NCBI GenBank assembly: GCA_018303645.1
Contig: JAGVXR010000032.1
Coordinates: 1 to 11,563 of the forward strand
Source: Candidatus Woesearchaeota archaeon
GTDB lineage: Archaea; Nanobdellota; Nanobdellia; Woesearchaeales; GW2011-AR4
DNA: 11,563 nt
Direction: 5' to 3'
Shown: positions 5,656-11,563 of the stretch, piece after piece
How positions within the stretch are numbered: the first letter of the stretch is position 1
Layout of the letters: each line of letters begins with the position of its first letter
Translations under genes and position numbers: made by a program
The notes under the pieces: generated by a model
Database searches by the model: none
The model's input: only the letters and a program-made list of their open reading frames with translations
Told to the model about the DNA's origin: nothing

Positions 5656-7686
5656 ATGAATAAAAAGATATCAGTTTTGGCATCGCTTTTTGTGCTTTTT
5701 ATAGGATTACTTAGTAATATTTCTTATGCTGCAGCATCAGGATTTGAGGTTTCCATAGACAGGACCATAGTCAATGGCAATGTCGTCAGCGAATCAAAGA
5801 GCAATCTCATGGATGATTCAAATGCATTCTCCGTTATAGTGGAATTCACAGCTGTTGAGGCTCTTGAAGACGCGCATGTTGAGGCTGTTTTAAGGGGAAG
5901 GCAGAGCTCGGATGTTGTGTCTGACGCAACAGGAAACTTTGATTTGGCGGAAGGGCAAAACTCTATAGTGGTGCTTGCTTTAGTCCTTACAGACGGGCTT
6001 AAGAGGGAAGATGAGTTTGACTTGACAATTAAAATTATAGATGTCAGGGGCAATTCTGAGCAGAAAACATACGGCATTAAGACAAGGCAGACAACCTCAA
6101 GGGGAGCCCTTGATGTTTCCATAGACAGGGTCAGGGTAAATGACAGGATAGTTGCGTCCTCAAGGACAAATTTTATCGAGGAAAGCAATGATTTTGATGT
6201 TTTGGTTGAATTCACTGCGCTTGAAGACTTGGAAGATGCCCATGTGGAGGCAGTTTTAAAAGACCTGAAAAGCGGCAATGTTGTTGCAGATGCCTCTCCA
6301 AACTTTGAATTAAGCGGCGACACAAGCTCCTCTGAATTGCTGAGGCTGGAGCTTCTTGACAGGCTCAAGGACAGCAGCTCATTCGAATTAACAGTAAGGA
6401 TAATGAACGCTGAAGGCGAGTCCGTGCAAAAAGTGTATGGAATTGCCATGCGCGAAGGCATTGTTTCAGGCAATGGAGGCGGTGGAAGGGCTTTGGACAT
6501 TTCAATAGACAGCATTGAAGTTGAAAGCAAGGTAGTTGCGGAAAATGAGAACAATTTTGTAATCATAGGAGACGGCAAGAATGACATTGACTTAAGGGTC
6601 AGGCTCACGGCTCTTGAAAGCATCGAGGATGCTCATATAGACGCTGTCTTGGCATTCGAAAACGGCGATGTGGTTGCAGACGCAACAGCAACATTTGACA
6701 TTGCCGAAGGCGAAAATGTCGTGAAGAAGCTTGAGCTGCCTTTGATAGGGAGGTTCGAGCAGAATCAGTTTAAGCTTAAATTAAAAGTTGTTGACGCAGA
6801 AGGCGATTCCGAAGAGAAAGTTTATGGGCTGAAAATAAGCCAGAAGAAGTTTCCATTTGTGATAAGCAGCATTGCGTTAAGCCCTGAAAATAGCGTGGAG
6901 GCGGGCAAAAATTTAATTGCAAAGCTCAGCTTTAAAAACAGCGGAGTTGTGCCTCTTAACGGCATCTCCGCAAAAGTCAGCATTCCGGAGCTTGGCATTT
7001 CATCAGCAAGGTTTATCGACCAGATAAAAAACAGCGGCTTGGCTGAAGTGAGGGAAGATTTCATGCTTAAAATCCAGGATAATGCGCCTACAGGAACTTA
7101 TACCGTAAGGGCAGAAATAGTGTCGCAGTTTGGCGGCGAAAGCGAAGTCAAGGAAATACCAATATTTGTTCTCGGCGCAAGCGAGCAGGCAAGGCAGGTT
7201 GTCAATGACAAGCTTGTAATAAACGTTCCGACATTAAGGCAGGACATAAAAAATGACGGCAGCGAGGTTATTTATCCCATCATATTTACAAACGAGGGCA
7301 AGGATGCAAATGCTTACACCTTGCTTCTGGACGGGGCAAACTGGGCTAATCTGAGATTAAGCGGCCCGAATACATTTGTGCTGAATCCCAGAGAGTCAGA
7401 AACAATAAGCATATTTGCCTCGTCAAAAGGAAGCGCTGCAGGCGAGCAGATATTCCTTGTTGCCGTGCAAAGCAACGGCAAGGTTCTGAAGCAATTGGCG
7501 CTGAAGGGCAATGTTGTTGCTGTAAAAGGGCTTCTTGCAGCCAAGCTGAAGAATCTTTTGGAGATAACCTTAATTGTTTTAGTTGTCTTGCTTGTTGCAG
7601 TTGGCTTGTTTTTCGGCGTCAGGAGGCTGGTGCAGGGCAGCGAAAGCGCAAGCGAAGAGCTGGAAGAAGCCCAGACTTACTACTGA
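5656..7686 (+). CDS. Exported S-layer-like surface protein with three tandem beta repeats and C-terminal anchor
   Basis: A 676-residue secreted protein. Residues 1-26 form a signal peptide (MNKKISVLASLF..., cleavage near SYA). Three homologous domains follow at about 29-146, 151-268 and 279-397, each opening with [LF][DE][VI]SID and containing VEFTALExLEDAHVEAVL, VVADA and a KVYGI ending; they look like beta-sandwiches. Two further beta domains cover about 400-508 and 515-620, the latter with a GANW module shared with the next gene. A single membrane helix (635-655) is followed by a short acidic tail ending TYY. This layout fits archaeal proteins annotated as putative S-layer proteins; the function is inferred. 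The mature part contains no N-x-S/T sequon, so AglB should not modify it. 25 of 28 arginines are AGG. The start is set by the promoter at 5606-5621 and the signal peptide. Confidence 0.85.
   Translation: MNKKISVLASLFVLFIGLLSNISYAAASGFEVSIDRTIVNGNVVSESKSNLMDDSNAFSVIVEFTAVEALEDAHVEAVLRGRQSSDVVSDATGNFDLAEGQNSIVVLALVLTDGLKREDEFDLTIKIIDVRGNSEQKTYGIKTRQTTSRGALDVSIDRVRVNDRIVASSRTNFIEESNDFDVLVEFTALEDLEDAHVEAVLKDLKSGNVVADASPNFELSGDTSSSELLRLELLDRLKDSSSFELTVRIMNAEGESVQKVYGIAMREGIVSGNGGGGRALDISIDSIEVESKVVAENENNFVIIGDGKNDIDLRVRLTALESIEDAHIDAVLAFENGDVVADATATFDIAEGENVVKKLELPLIGRFEQNQFKLKLKVVDAEGDSEEKVYGLKISQKKFPFVISSIALSPENSVEAGKNLIAKLSFKNSGVVPLNGISAKVSIPELGISSARFIDQIKNSGLAEVREDFMLKIQDNAPTGTYTVRAEIVSQFGGESEVKEIPIFVLGASEQARQVVNDKLVINVPTLRQDIKNDGSEVIYPIIFTNEGKDANAYTLLLDGANWANLRLSGPNTFVLNPRESETISIFASSKGSAAGEQIFLVAVQSNGKVLKQLALKGNVVAVKGLLAAKLKNLLEITLIVLVVLLVAVGLFFGVRRLVQGSESASEELEEAQTYY
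5740..6846 (+). repeat. Three tandem domain repeats (about 118 residues each) in the S-layer-like gene
   Basis: Protein-level repeats start at 5740, about 6106 and about 6490. Shared blocks include SIDRTIVNG/SIDRVRVND/SIDSIEVES, FTAVEALEDAHVEAVL/FTALEDLEDAHVEAVL/LTALESIEDAHIDAVL and a GxSEQKTYGI-type ending. Repeats 1 and 2 look closest. A Gly-rich linker (GNGGGG) separates repeats 2 and 3. Confidence 0.85.
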
Positions 7687-7720
7687 TTTTTATCCTTCAT
7701 TATCAACAACAAGGGGCTTA

Positions 7721-9205
7721 ATGGCTGAAATAAAAAGGGTTTTGATTTTGCTTATTGCATTCTTGTACTTGGCAAATCCTGCATACGCCCAGGACTTCTC
7801 CCTGTTTTCAGGAAAATTTCATGATTTTGCAGAAGGACAGAAAAGCATAGAGTTTGAATTCTACAACGGCACTTATAATATCTGCGAGAACGAGAAAAAA
7901 ACAATTCCAATAATGGTTGTCAACAAAGCAAATATTGACGGCAGGTATTCTTTGGATACAACAGGCGCAAGCTGGGCTGGCCTGAATGTCAGGGAATTTG
8001 CATTGCAAGGAAAACAGAATGGCGTTGTGCTCCTTAGTTTAAACCCAAGTTTGGGTGCAGAAGGGCAATACACCATAAAAGTCAATGGATTTTCCTCTGC
8101 TGGAATTGAAAAAAGCCTTGGCATTGATGTTGATGTTGAGAAATGCCACTCATTGAATCTAGAGATTGAAAAAGAATATGACAGGGTTTGCGGAGGCGAA
8201 AGCAAAAAATACAGCGGAGAGCTGGCAAATGGCGGGCTGCAAAGAATTGATGCGGAATTGGATGTAAAAGGCCCGAATTGGATTAGTGCTGATAAAAGCG
8301 AATTTTCAATAGACGCGAATGAAAAGCAGGAATTTGGCCTGAATGCTGATGTCCCTGCAAATGCAAAAGGAATTTTTGATGTGATTGCAGCCTCCTCAAT
8401 AAAAGACCTTCCGTCTGTAAAATCAGAGAAAAAGCTGAGCATTGAGGTTGTGCCAGCATACGACTGCTACAAGCCGGATTTCATCTCAGATTCAAAAATA
8501 ACAAGCTATTACGCAAACGAGTATGTTTCAGTTAAGATAAAAAATACTGGAATCAAGCAGGCAATCTATGGCATAAGCTTGGACGCTCCAGACTGGATAT
8601 CCGTCGAGCCGAAAAAATTGGTTGTAAATCCAGGGCAATCGGGAAATCTTAATTTAAACATAAACCCGGGCAATGAGATTACTAAAGGAAATTATCCAAT
8701 AAAAATAAATGCGCAATTCAGCGATATTTTATATTCAAAAAATATTGAGGTTATTTTAAAGAGGGATAAATTTGCAAATATAACTTCATTTTTTGTTTTC
8801 TACCAGTATTACATTTATGTTATTTTAACTGTCGCAGCCATTTTGTTTGCTTTCAGGCGGCAAATATCAAATAAAATAAAAACAAAATACAAAAATTACA
8901 AAATTAGGAAAGCAAGATTGAAGGCTCTGGAGGCGGCAAGAAAAGCGCTGGCGGAAAAGCAGCTGCAGAAAAATAAAGCCAAAAAAGAAATTAAAAGGAA
9001 AAAATTTAATTTGGGATTTTTTATAATTTCATTGGCAATAATATTTTCAGTTTTGTTTTTTTCAATTTACCAGTTCAATTTTCCCGTCTCAAAGGAATTC
9101 ACAAAATCTTACTATGCTTATTTTATCTCAGGGATATTGATTGCATTTTTTATAATTTTCATAATTGAGTTCTACAAGCCGCTAGTTAAAATGCTGAAGA
9201 AATAA
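7721..9205 (+). CDS. Exported multi-domain beta-sandwich protein with three C-terminal membrane helices
   Basis: A 494-residue protein with a clear signal peptide (residues 1-23, cleavage after AYA before QDF). The external part holds three related Ig-like/NEW3-like modules, each with a tryptophan turn: GASWAGL (82-88), GPNWISA (184-190) and APDWISV (289-295), followed by an aliphatic strand and a Gly-x-Tyr/Phe-x-I/V strand (GQYTIKV, GIFDVIA, GNYPIKI). Four cysteines (55, 142, 157, 249) could form disulfides. Helices lie at about 357-378, 431-451 and 464-484. Between the first two is a very basic 50-residue segment (RKARLKALEAARKALAEKQL and KKEIKRKK), predicted cytoplasmic and helical. There are only two sequons (NGT49, NIT353). 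The gene follows the S-layer-like gene by 34 nt with an AAGGGG ribosome site, suggesting one operon. A role in surface-layer anchoring is a guess. Confidence 0.85.
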   Translation: MAEIKRVLILLIAFLYLANPAYAQDFSLFSGKFHDFAEGQKSIEFEFYNGTYNICENEKKTIPIMVVNKANIDGRYSLDTTGASWAGLNVREFALQGKQNGVVLLSLNPSLGAEGQYTIKVNGFSSAGIEKSLGIDVDVEKCHSLNLEIEKEYDRVCGGESKKYSGELANGGLQRIDAELDVKGPNWISADKSEFSIDANEKQEFGLNADVPANAKGIFDVIAASSIKDLPSVKSEKKLSIEVVPAYDCYKPDFISDSKITSYYANEYVSVKIKNTGIKQAIYGISLDAPDWISVEPKKLVVNPGQSGNLNLNINPGNEITKGNYPIKINAQFSDILYSKNIEVILKRDKFANITSFFVFYQYYIYVILTVAAILFAFRRQISNKIKTKYKNYKIRKARLKALEAARKALAEKQLQKNKAKKEIKRKKFNLGFFIISLAIIFSVLFFSIYQFNFPVSKEFTKSYYAYFISGILIAFFIIFIIEFYKPLVKMLKK

Positions 9206-9209
9206 AAAA
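9204..9209 (-). terminator. Oligo-T terminator of tRNA-Trp
   Basis: The minus strand reads TTTTTT directly after the discriminator base of the tRNA, a typical archaeal T-run terminator. It overlaps the stop codon region of the convergent plus-strand gene ending at 9205. Confidence 0.5.
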
Positions 9210-9321
9210 TGGGGATGTAGGGATTTGAACCCTAATCGTCCGGTTACTTCTTTCATTGCCTTGCAGCTCAGATTTCCAGAATGCTGGAGCCGGAAATAAT
9301 GCCAGGTTATACTACATCCCC
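9210..9321 (-). tRNA. tRNA-Trp (CCA anticodon) with a 39-nt intron
   Basis: On the minus strand the acceptor arm GGGGATG pairs with CATCCCC, with discriminator A73 at 9210 and no encoded CCA. The T-arm is TAGGG-TTCAAAT-CCCTA and the anticodon stem TCCGG/CCGGA is perfect. The loop reads C32 T33 C34 C35 A36 G37, then after the intron A38, giving anticodon CCA and the CUCCAGA loop common in archaeal tRNA-Trp. The D-stem is weak (GTAT/TTAT, three pairs including a G-U) but the D-loop has the GG pair. Without the intron the tRNA is 73 nt. The 3' end lies 4 nt from the stop codon of the convergent surface-protein gene. A73 and a 37/38 intron both fit archaeal tRNA-Trp. Confidence 0.93.
9245..9283 (-). 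other. tRNA-Trp intron with bulge-helix-bulge-like junction
   Basis: The 39-nt intron runs from CATTCTGG to GAAGTA and lies at the canonical 37/38 site. A fold with 3-nt bulges A-G^C and U-A^A separated by a 4-bp central helix (CUCC with GAAG, one C-A mismatch) fits a relaxed bulge-helix-bulge for the archaeal splicing endonuclease. An inner helix UUC/GAA follows. The intron also contains CTGGA, complementary to the TCCAG spanning the anticodon. Confidence 0.8.
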
Positions 9322-9345
9322 GACAAAATCTAGTTTTTATTCTCG

Positions 9346-9356
9346 TTATTTAAAAG
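9346..9356 (-). promoter_or_regulatory. TATA box of the tRNA-Trp gene
   Basis: The minus strand reads CTTTTAAATAA, about 30 nt upstream of the tRNA 5' end at 9321, which leaves a leader of only a few nucleotides. Confidence 0.6.
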
Positions 9357-9378
9357 TTGTTGTTTGAAATTTCAATAA

Positions 9379-9388
9379 TTTTAAATAT
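9379..9388 (+). promoter_or_regulatory. TATA box of the 93-aa membrane protein gene
   Basis: TTTTAAATAT is centred about 28 nt upstream of the ATG at 9412, the spacing of a leaderless transcript. It is divergent from the tRNA promoter within the 90-nt gap 9322-9411, which holds only these two promoters. Confidence 0.6.
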
Positions 9389-9411
9389 TATCAGTTTTTC
9401 TCAATTTTTCA

Positions 9412-9693
9412 ATGAATATAAAGCAATTTATAAAACCAACTATATCCAAAATCCTCATATTTTTGTTAATGGCGATTATCTTTCTCTACCTGGCAAAAGA
9501 GGATGTTTGTGCAGTGAGTTTCTTTTTCGCGTTTTGCTATAAGGCTTACGGATTTCCTTTCTCGTATGCGGTTGCAGGCAATATAGATGCTGCCTTAGGG
9601 CACCTAAAGACATTGTTCTTAGGCAAATATTTTTTAAAATATGGAAATCTTCTGCTTAATCCCGCAGCTTTAATTGCTTACCTGCTTAGTTAA
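9412..9693 (+). CDS. Small two-helix membrane protein
   Basis: A 93-residue hydrophobic protein. The N-terminal basic segment MNIKQFIKPTISK is followed by a helix at about 13-28, an aromatic middle part with two cysteines (33, 42) and a YGFPFSY motif (46-52), and a hydrophobic C-terminal helix (about 78-92). Small archaeal membrane proteins with a KP-start, a middle GFP/GxPF motif and a C-terminal helix recur in DPANN and other archaeal genomes without known function; that resemblance is from memory of style, not a search. The TATA box 28 nt upstream supports this start. It is convergent with the DUF192 gene. Confidence 0.72.
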   Translation: MNIKQFIKPTISKILIFLLMAIIFLYLAKEDVCAVSFFFAFCYKAYGFPFSYAVAGNIDAALGHLKTLFLGKYFLKYGNLLLNPAALIAYLLS

Positions 9694-9701
9694 TTTTGCA
9701 A

Positions 9702-9747
9702 TTTTTCATTCGAAAAAGAAGCAGGATTGATTTTCAAAAGCCTGCTT
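9702..9747. terminator. Inverted repeats between convergent genes, possible bidirectional terminator
   Basis: Two hairpins fall between and over the convergent gene ends: TTTTTC (9702-9707) with GAAAAA (9712-9717), loop ATTC; and AAGCAGG (9719-9725) with CCTGCTT (9741-9747), loop 15 nt. The second overlaps the stop codon of the DUF192 gene. T-runs lie on both strands. Termination is inferred from position and composition only. Confidence 0.35.
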
Positions 9748-10087
9748 GCAATTTGATTTTATCGCCTATTCCTGTTTTAGTTTTTTTTATTGCTCCATTA
9801 ACAAGCTCAACAGCATACTTTGCTTTTCTTTTTGACTTATAGAATGTGAACGGCTTGAAATTATCATTTTTGTCAACTACAACTTTATTTTTATCGAGGA
9901 ACAGGACATCTATGGGATAAAAGACAAAAAGCATGTGCAGCGAGATTATTTTTTCTTTGTTGAATGCGAGAATTAATGTTTTCTGTTTTTTTGTAAACAT
10001 CAGGCCTACAAATTTTAAGAGAATATTCTCGCATAATCTTGCATCGCCTGCAATAATCCTGTTTTTTGTTATATTCCTGATTAACAT
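9734..10087 (-). CDS. DUF192 family protein (COG1430 type)
   Basis: A 117-residue protein with the block order of the DUF192 family: GLMF (28-31), the signature SLHMLFVFYPIDVLFLD (49-65), a KPF turn (78-80), AKYAVELVNGAI (89-100) and GDKI near the end (108-111). The fold is a small beta-barrel-like domain whose biochemical role is not established. Many homologues carry an N-terminal signal or membrane anchor; this one has none and appears to be the bare domain in the cytoplasm. It is at the usual domain length, so it looks intact. Convergent with the small membrane protein gene, divergent from the surface-protein promoter region. Confidence 0.88.
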   Translation of the reverse strand: MLIRNITKNRIIAGDARLCENILLKFVGLMFTKKQKTLILAFNKEKIISLHMLFVFYPIDVLFLDKNKVVVDKNDNFKPFTFYKSKRKAKYAVELVNGAIKKTKTGIGDKIKLQAGF

Positions 10088-10115
10088 TTTTAGGTTAAAG
10101 CCAATTTTGAAATAT

Positions 10116-10127
10116 CTTTTTAAAAAT
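10116..10127 (-). promoter_or_regulatory. TATA box of the DUF192 gene
   Basis: The minus strand reads ATTTTTAAAAAG, centred about 34 nt upstream of the ATG at 10087, predicting a leader of only a few nucleotides. Confidence 0.45.
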
Positions 10128-10160
10128 ATCTATTCCAAAATATAAATTTTACAAAAATTC

Positions 10161-10177
10161 CGAAAAGTTTAAATACA
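10161..10177 (+). promoter_or_regulatory. BRE/TATA promoter upstream of mini-ORF and surface protein
   Basis: CGAAAAGTTTAAATACA is one of the best archaeal BRE-TATA matches in the window. The box centre is about 26 nt before an ATG at 10198 and about 164 nt before the surface-protein ATG, so the transcript either carries a leaderless small gene or has a leader of roughly 138 nt. Confidence 0.65.
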
Positions 10178-10197
10178 ATCTCATTTTTTGTATTTGC

Positions 10198-10278
10198 ATG
10201 GGGGTTTGGCGTTTTCAAACTTTGAGTTTAGCTAAAGCAGCTGCATATAAGTCATATATGCTAAATCAAAAGATTTAA
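10198..10278 (+). CDS. Possible leaderless 26-residue small protein or leader peptide
   Basis: ATG at 10198 opens a 27-codon frame (including TAA at 10276-10278) encoding a peptide that begins MGVWRFQTLSLAKAAAYK and ends YMLNQKI. It is basic with no acidic residue and could form an amphipathic helix. Support comes only from the exact leaderless spacing behind a strong TATA box; there is no ribosome site. It ends 57 nt before the surface-protein start and overlaps a string of palindromes, so it may instead be untranslated leader or a small RNA. Function unknown. Confidence 0.33.
   Translation: MGVWRFQTLSLAKAAAYKSYMLNQKI
10215..10261. repeat. Cluster of short palindromes upstream of the surface-protein gene
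   Basis: Four inverted repeats lie almost end to end: TCAAA-C-TTTGA (10215-10225), TTTAGCTAAA (10227-10236), GCAGCTGC (10237-10244) and GCATATA-AGTCA-TATATGC (10243-10261). ATATATGCT recurs directly at 10254-10262 and 10279-10287, the second overlapping a TATA-like box. They could be regulator binding sites or RNA hairpins in a leader. Confidence 0.55.
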
Positions 10279-10283
10279 ATATA
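10273..10283 (+). promoter_or_regulatory. Second TATA-like box before the surface-protein gene
   Basis: ATTTAAATATA would place a transcription start near 10305, giving a leader of about 30 nt that contains the strong ribosome site at 10326-10332. It is an alternative or additional promoter to the one at 10161-10177. Confidence 0.5.
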
Positions 10284-10324
10284 TGCTGCCAAGCCAATAG
10301 CCTTTAATTCGCCGCAAAGACAAA

Positions 10325-10332
10325 GAGGAGGG
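10325..10332 (+). promoter_or_regulatory. Strong Shine-Dalgarno of the surface-protein gene
   Basis: AGAGGAGGGATAATG places GAGGAGGG 3-4 nt before the ATG at 10336. It fixes the start and contrasts with the leaderless genes in the rest of the window. Confidence 0.8.
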
Positions 10333-10335
10333 ATA

Positions 10336-11563
10336 ATGGAAAAAGAGGGTTTCAGTGGTTTATTTAATTCCCGAGATGGAAAGGTAAACATATTGCTGTT
10401 ATCTTCTACAGTCATTGTCTTTTTGCTCTCTTTGTTAATTGTCGAGGCAGCATGGGATGGGATTCAATTAGGTGTTCGAACCCCCTCAAATTTCTCCTTT
10501 AACGGCACTAATACTGTTGCCAGAAATATAAACTTTACTTTTAATATGACGTGGGTAGGCGGTGCTGATAATGGTCAAAACGTATCTAATTGCAGTCTGT
10601 GGATTAACAGTACATGGCCGCCAATTGCCTGGAGTACAGTAAAAAATGTAACAACTGTTAGTTCGCCTGATGATGGGGTGTTTAACGCAAGTAATGTTGC
10701 TGGAACATTAAGCTACATGAACTATACTTTCAGCGCTGATGGAAATTACACATTTGCAATTGCCTGTTACGAGCATAATGCAACCGGCGCTAGCTTGAAC
10801 TTTTCAGCAAACCGCACTTTCTTCCTTGATACAGCAGTCCCAACAATAACATTAGACACAACATTGGGTGGAGTGCTCGCTGACACTACACAATATAATA
10901 TAACCTCTTATGAAACTGCTACATTTTATGTTAATGTTTCAGATAATACTACCCATACTGTGTCGATGATATTAAACAGCTTGGCTTTTACACATTCAAC
11001 AATAGCTCCTACAGGGGTAAATGATAGTAACCGCACTATGACTGCAGGAACTGTTATTTCTGCTCCTGATGGAAGACGGCAGTTTTATTTTAACTTAAGC
11101 GGAATACTTAATTTTAACAGCAGTTTTACAAGCCCAGGCCCTCATAGCGTAGTTTTCTGCGCAAATGATACATTCAATAGAATCACATGCACTAATCGCT
11201 CTGATTTCATCATAAAAGGCATGAATATAACCCAAATGGAGCGAGTATTTACTACAATGCAGCAAGGAGGGGCAGATGGCTTAGGTTTTGGAGGCTTAAA
11301 CATAACACTTGGAAATGGCACTGAAATACCAGAAGGCACATTTATGAATCCCATAGACGGAGTTACTGTTGGCGGCTTGATTCATAAGAATTTTACTTTT
11401 ATATTTAACTTTTCCAACACTATTTTAGTGCATATTGTAGGCGGCAGAGTTGACGAAAGCCAGTTTGCAAATGCCAGCAACTCAAGAGTGAACAACACGC
11501 CAACTCCAGAAGTCCAGCAGCAAGTCGGGCGTTACACTCCAACCATGGCATGGGCGGACATAG
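10336..11563 (+). CDS. Large sequon-rich surface protein, N-terminal part (runs off window)
   Basis: The frame stays open for 409 codons to the window end. Residues 1-15 are polar (MEKEGFSGLFNSRDGK), followed by a membrane helix at about 17-38 acting as signal anchor or signal peptide, then an external region of Ig-like/beta-sandwich character with paired cysteines such as NCSLW and ACYEH, and VFCAND and TCTNRS. About 30 N-x-S/T sequons occur in roughly 370 external residues, so this is a likely heavy substrate of the AglB encoded nearby. The opening ...APxxFSFNGTNTV...NINFTFNMTW pattern resembles long repetitive surface proteins of DPANN archaea. All 13 arginine codons are CGN or AGA and none is AGG, unlike the upstream surface gene, which may reflect separate origin. 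Adhesin or cell-surface structural protein is inferred; the C-terminus is unseen. Confidence 0.85.
   Translation, partial: MEKEGFSGLFNSRDGKVNILLLSSTVIVFLLSLLIVEAAWDGIQLGVRTPSNFSFNGTNTVARNINFTFNMTWVGGADNGQNVSNCSLWINSTWPPIAWSTVKNVTTVSSPDDGVFNASNVAGTLSYMNYTFSADGNYTFAIACYEHNATGASLNFSANRTFFLDTAVPTITLDTTLGGVLADTTQYNITSYETATFYVNVSDNTTHTVSMILNSLAFTHSTIAPTGVNDSNRTMTAGTVISAPDGRRQFYFNLSGILNFNSSFTSPGPHSVVFCANDTFNRITCTNRSDFIIKGMNITQMERVFTTMQQGGADGLGFGGLNITLGNGTEIPEGTFMNPIDGVTVGGLIHKNFTFIFNFSNTILVHIVGGRVDESQFANASNSRVNNTPTPEVQQQVGRYTPTMAWADI

Noticed and set aside
5724..6623. Long minus-strand open frame (299 codons) rich in Ser and Leu
   Set aside because: It lies wholly antisense to the three-repeat surface protein, whose signal peptide, repeats and anchor are clear; the Ser/Leu bias is what the complement of AGC/GAA/AAG-rich coding sequence gives.
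7583..7720. Upstream extension of the 494-aa protein
   Set aside because: It overlaps the end of the previous gene out of frame and displaces a typical signal peptide that begins at the ATG at 7721 after an AAGGGG site.
7873..8442. Minus-strand frame of 189 codons
   Set aside because: Antisense to the well-supported 494-aa exported protein, with no promoter or domain signal.
9245..9283. Box C/D guide RNA within the tRNA-Trp intron
   Set aside because: CTGA and ATGAAAG resemble D and C boxes and such introns exist in Euryarchaeota, but 39 nt with an imperfect C box leaves no room for a normal guide arrangement.
11142..11354. Minus-strand frame of 70 codons
   Set aside because: Antisense to the sequon-rich surface protein, which has a strong ribosome site and continuous frame.

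Overview
The window looks like part of a DPANN-type archaeal genome, for example the Woesearchaeota/Pacearchaeota group; that rank is an inference from protein style, not a phylogeny. The archaeal signs are direct: an AglB/STT3 oligosaccharyltransferase, a geranylgeranyl-reductase-family flavoprotein, TATA boxes about 26-30 nt upstream of start codons (leaderless style), and a tRNA-Trp split by an intron after position 37 with a bulge-helix-bulge-like junction. There is no sign of phage, insertion sequence, plasmid origin or CRISPR.

Minus strand, 1-5047: a protein N-glycosylation block, in transcription order geranylgeranyl reductase homologue, AglB, DPM1-like glycosyltransferase, DUF2304 membrane protein (cut by the window edge). 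AglB, the transferase and DUF2304 abut within 0-1 nt, so they look co-translated. AglB is split into two frames by an exact 16-bp tandem duplication; deleting one copy restores one 1049-residue protein. Its cytoplasmic N-terminus carries four copies of an 'IDFGKIKxFF' motif and a short GGAA tetranucleotide tract.

Plus strand, 5164-9205: a short orphan gene, then two exported, membrane-anchored beta-sandwich proteins in tandem. The first (676 aa) has three homologous repeats of about 118 residues and resembles archaeal S-layer candidates; the second (494 aa) has three tryptophan-containing modules that also match a segment near the C-terminus of the first. The orphan and the first surface gene have similar 37-nt upstream regions, as if a promoter was duplicated.

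9210-10087: an intron-containing tRNA-Trp (minus), a 93-aa two-helix membrane protein (plus) and a DUF192 protein (minus).

10160-11563: an intergenic stretch with two TATA boxes, a possible 26-codon leaderless mini-gene and a string of palindromes, then the start of a large surface protein packed with about 30 N-glycosylation sequons. Its arginine codons differ sharply from those of the neighbouring surface gene. Together the window pairs a glycan-transfer machine with candidate surface acceptors: the downstream partial protein is a strong acceptor candidate, while the 676-aa S-layer-like protein has no sequon in its mature part.
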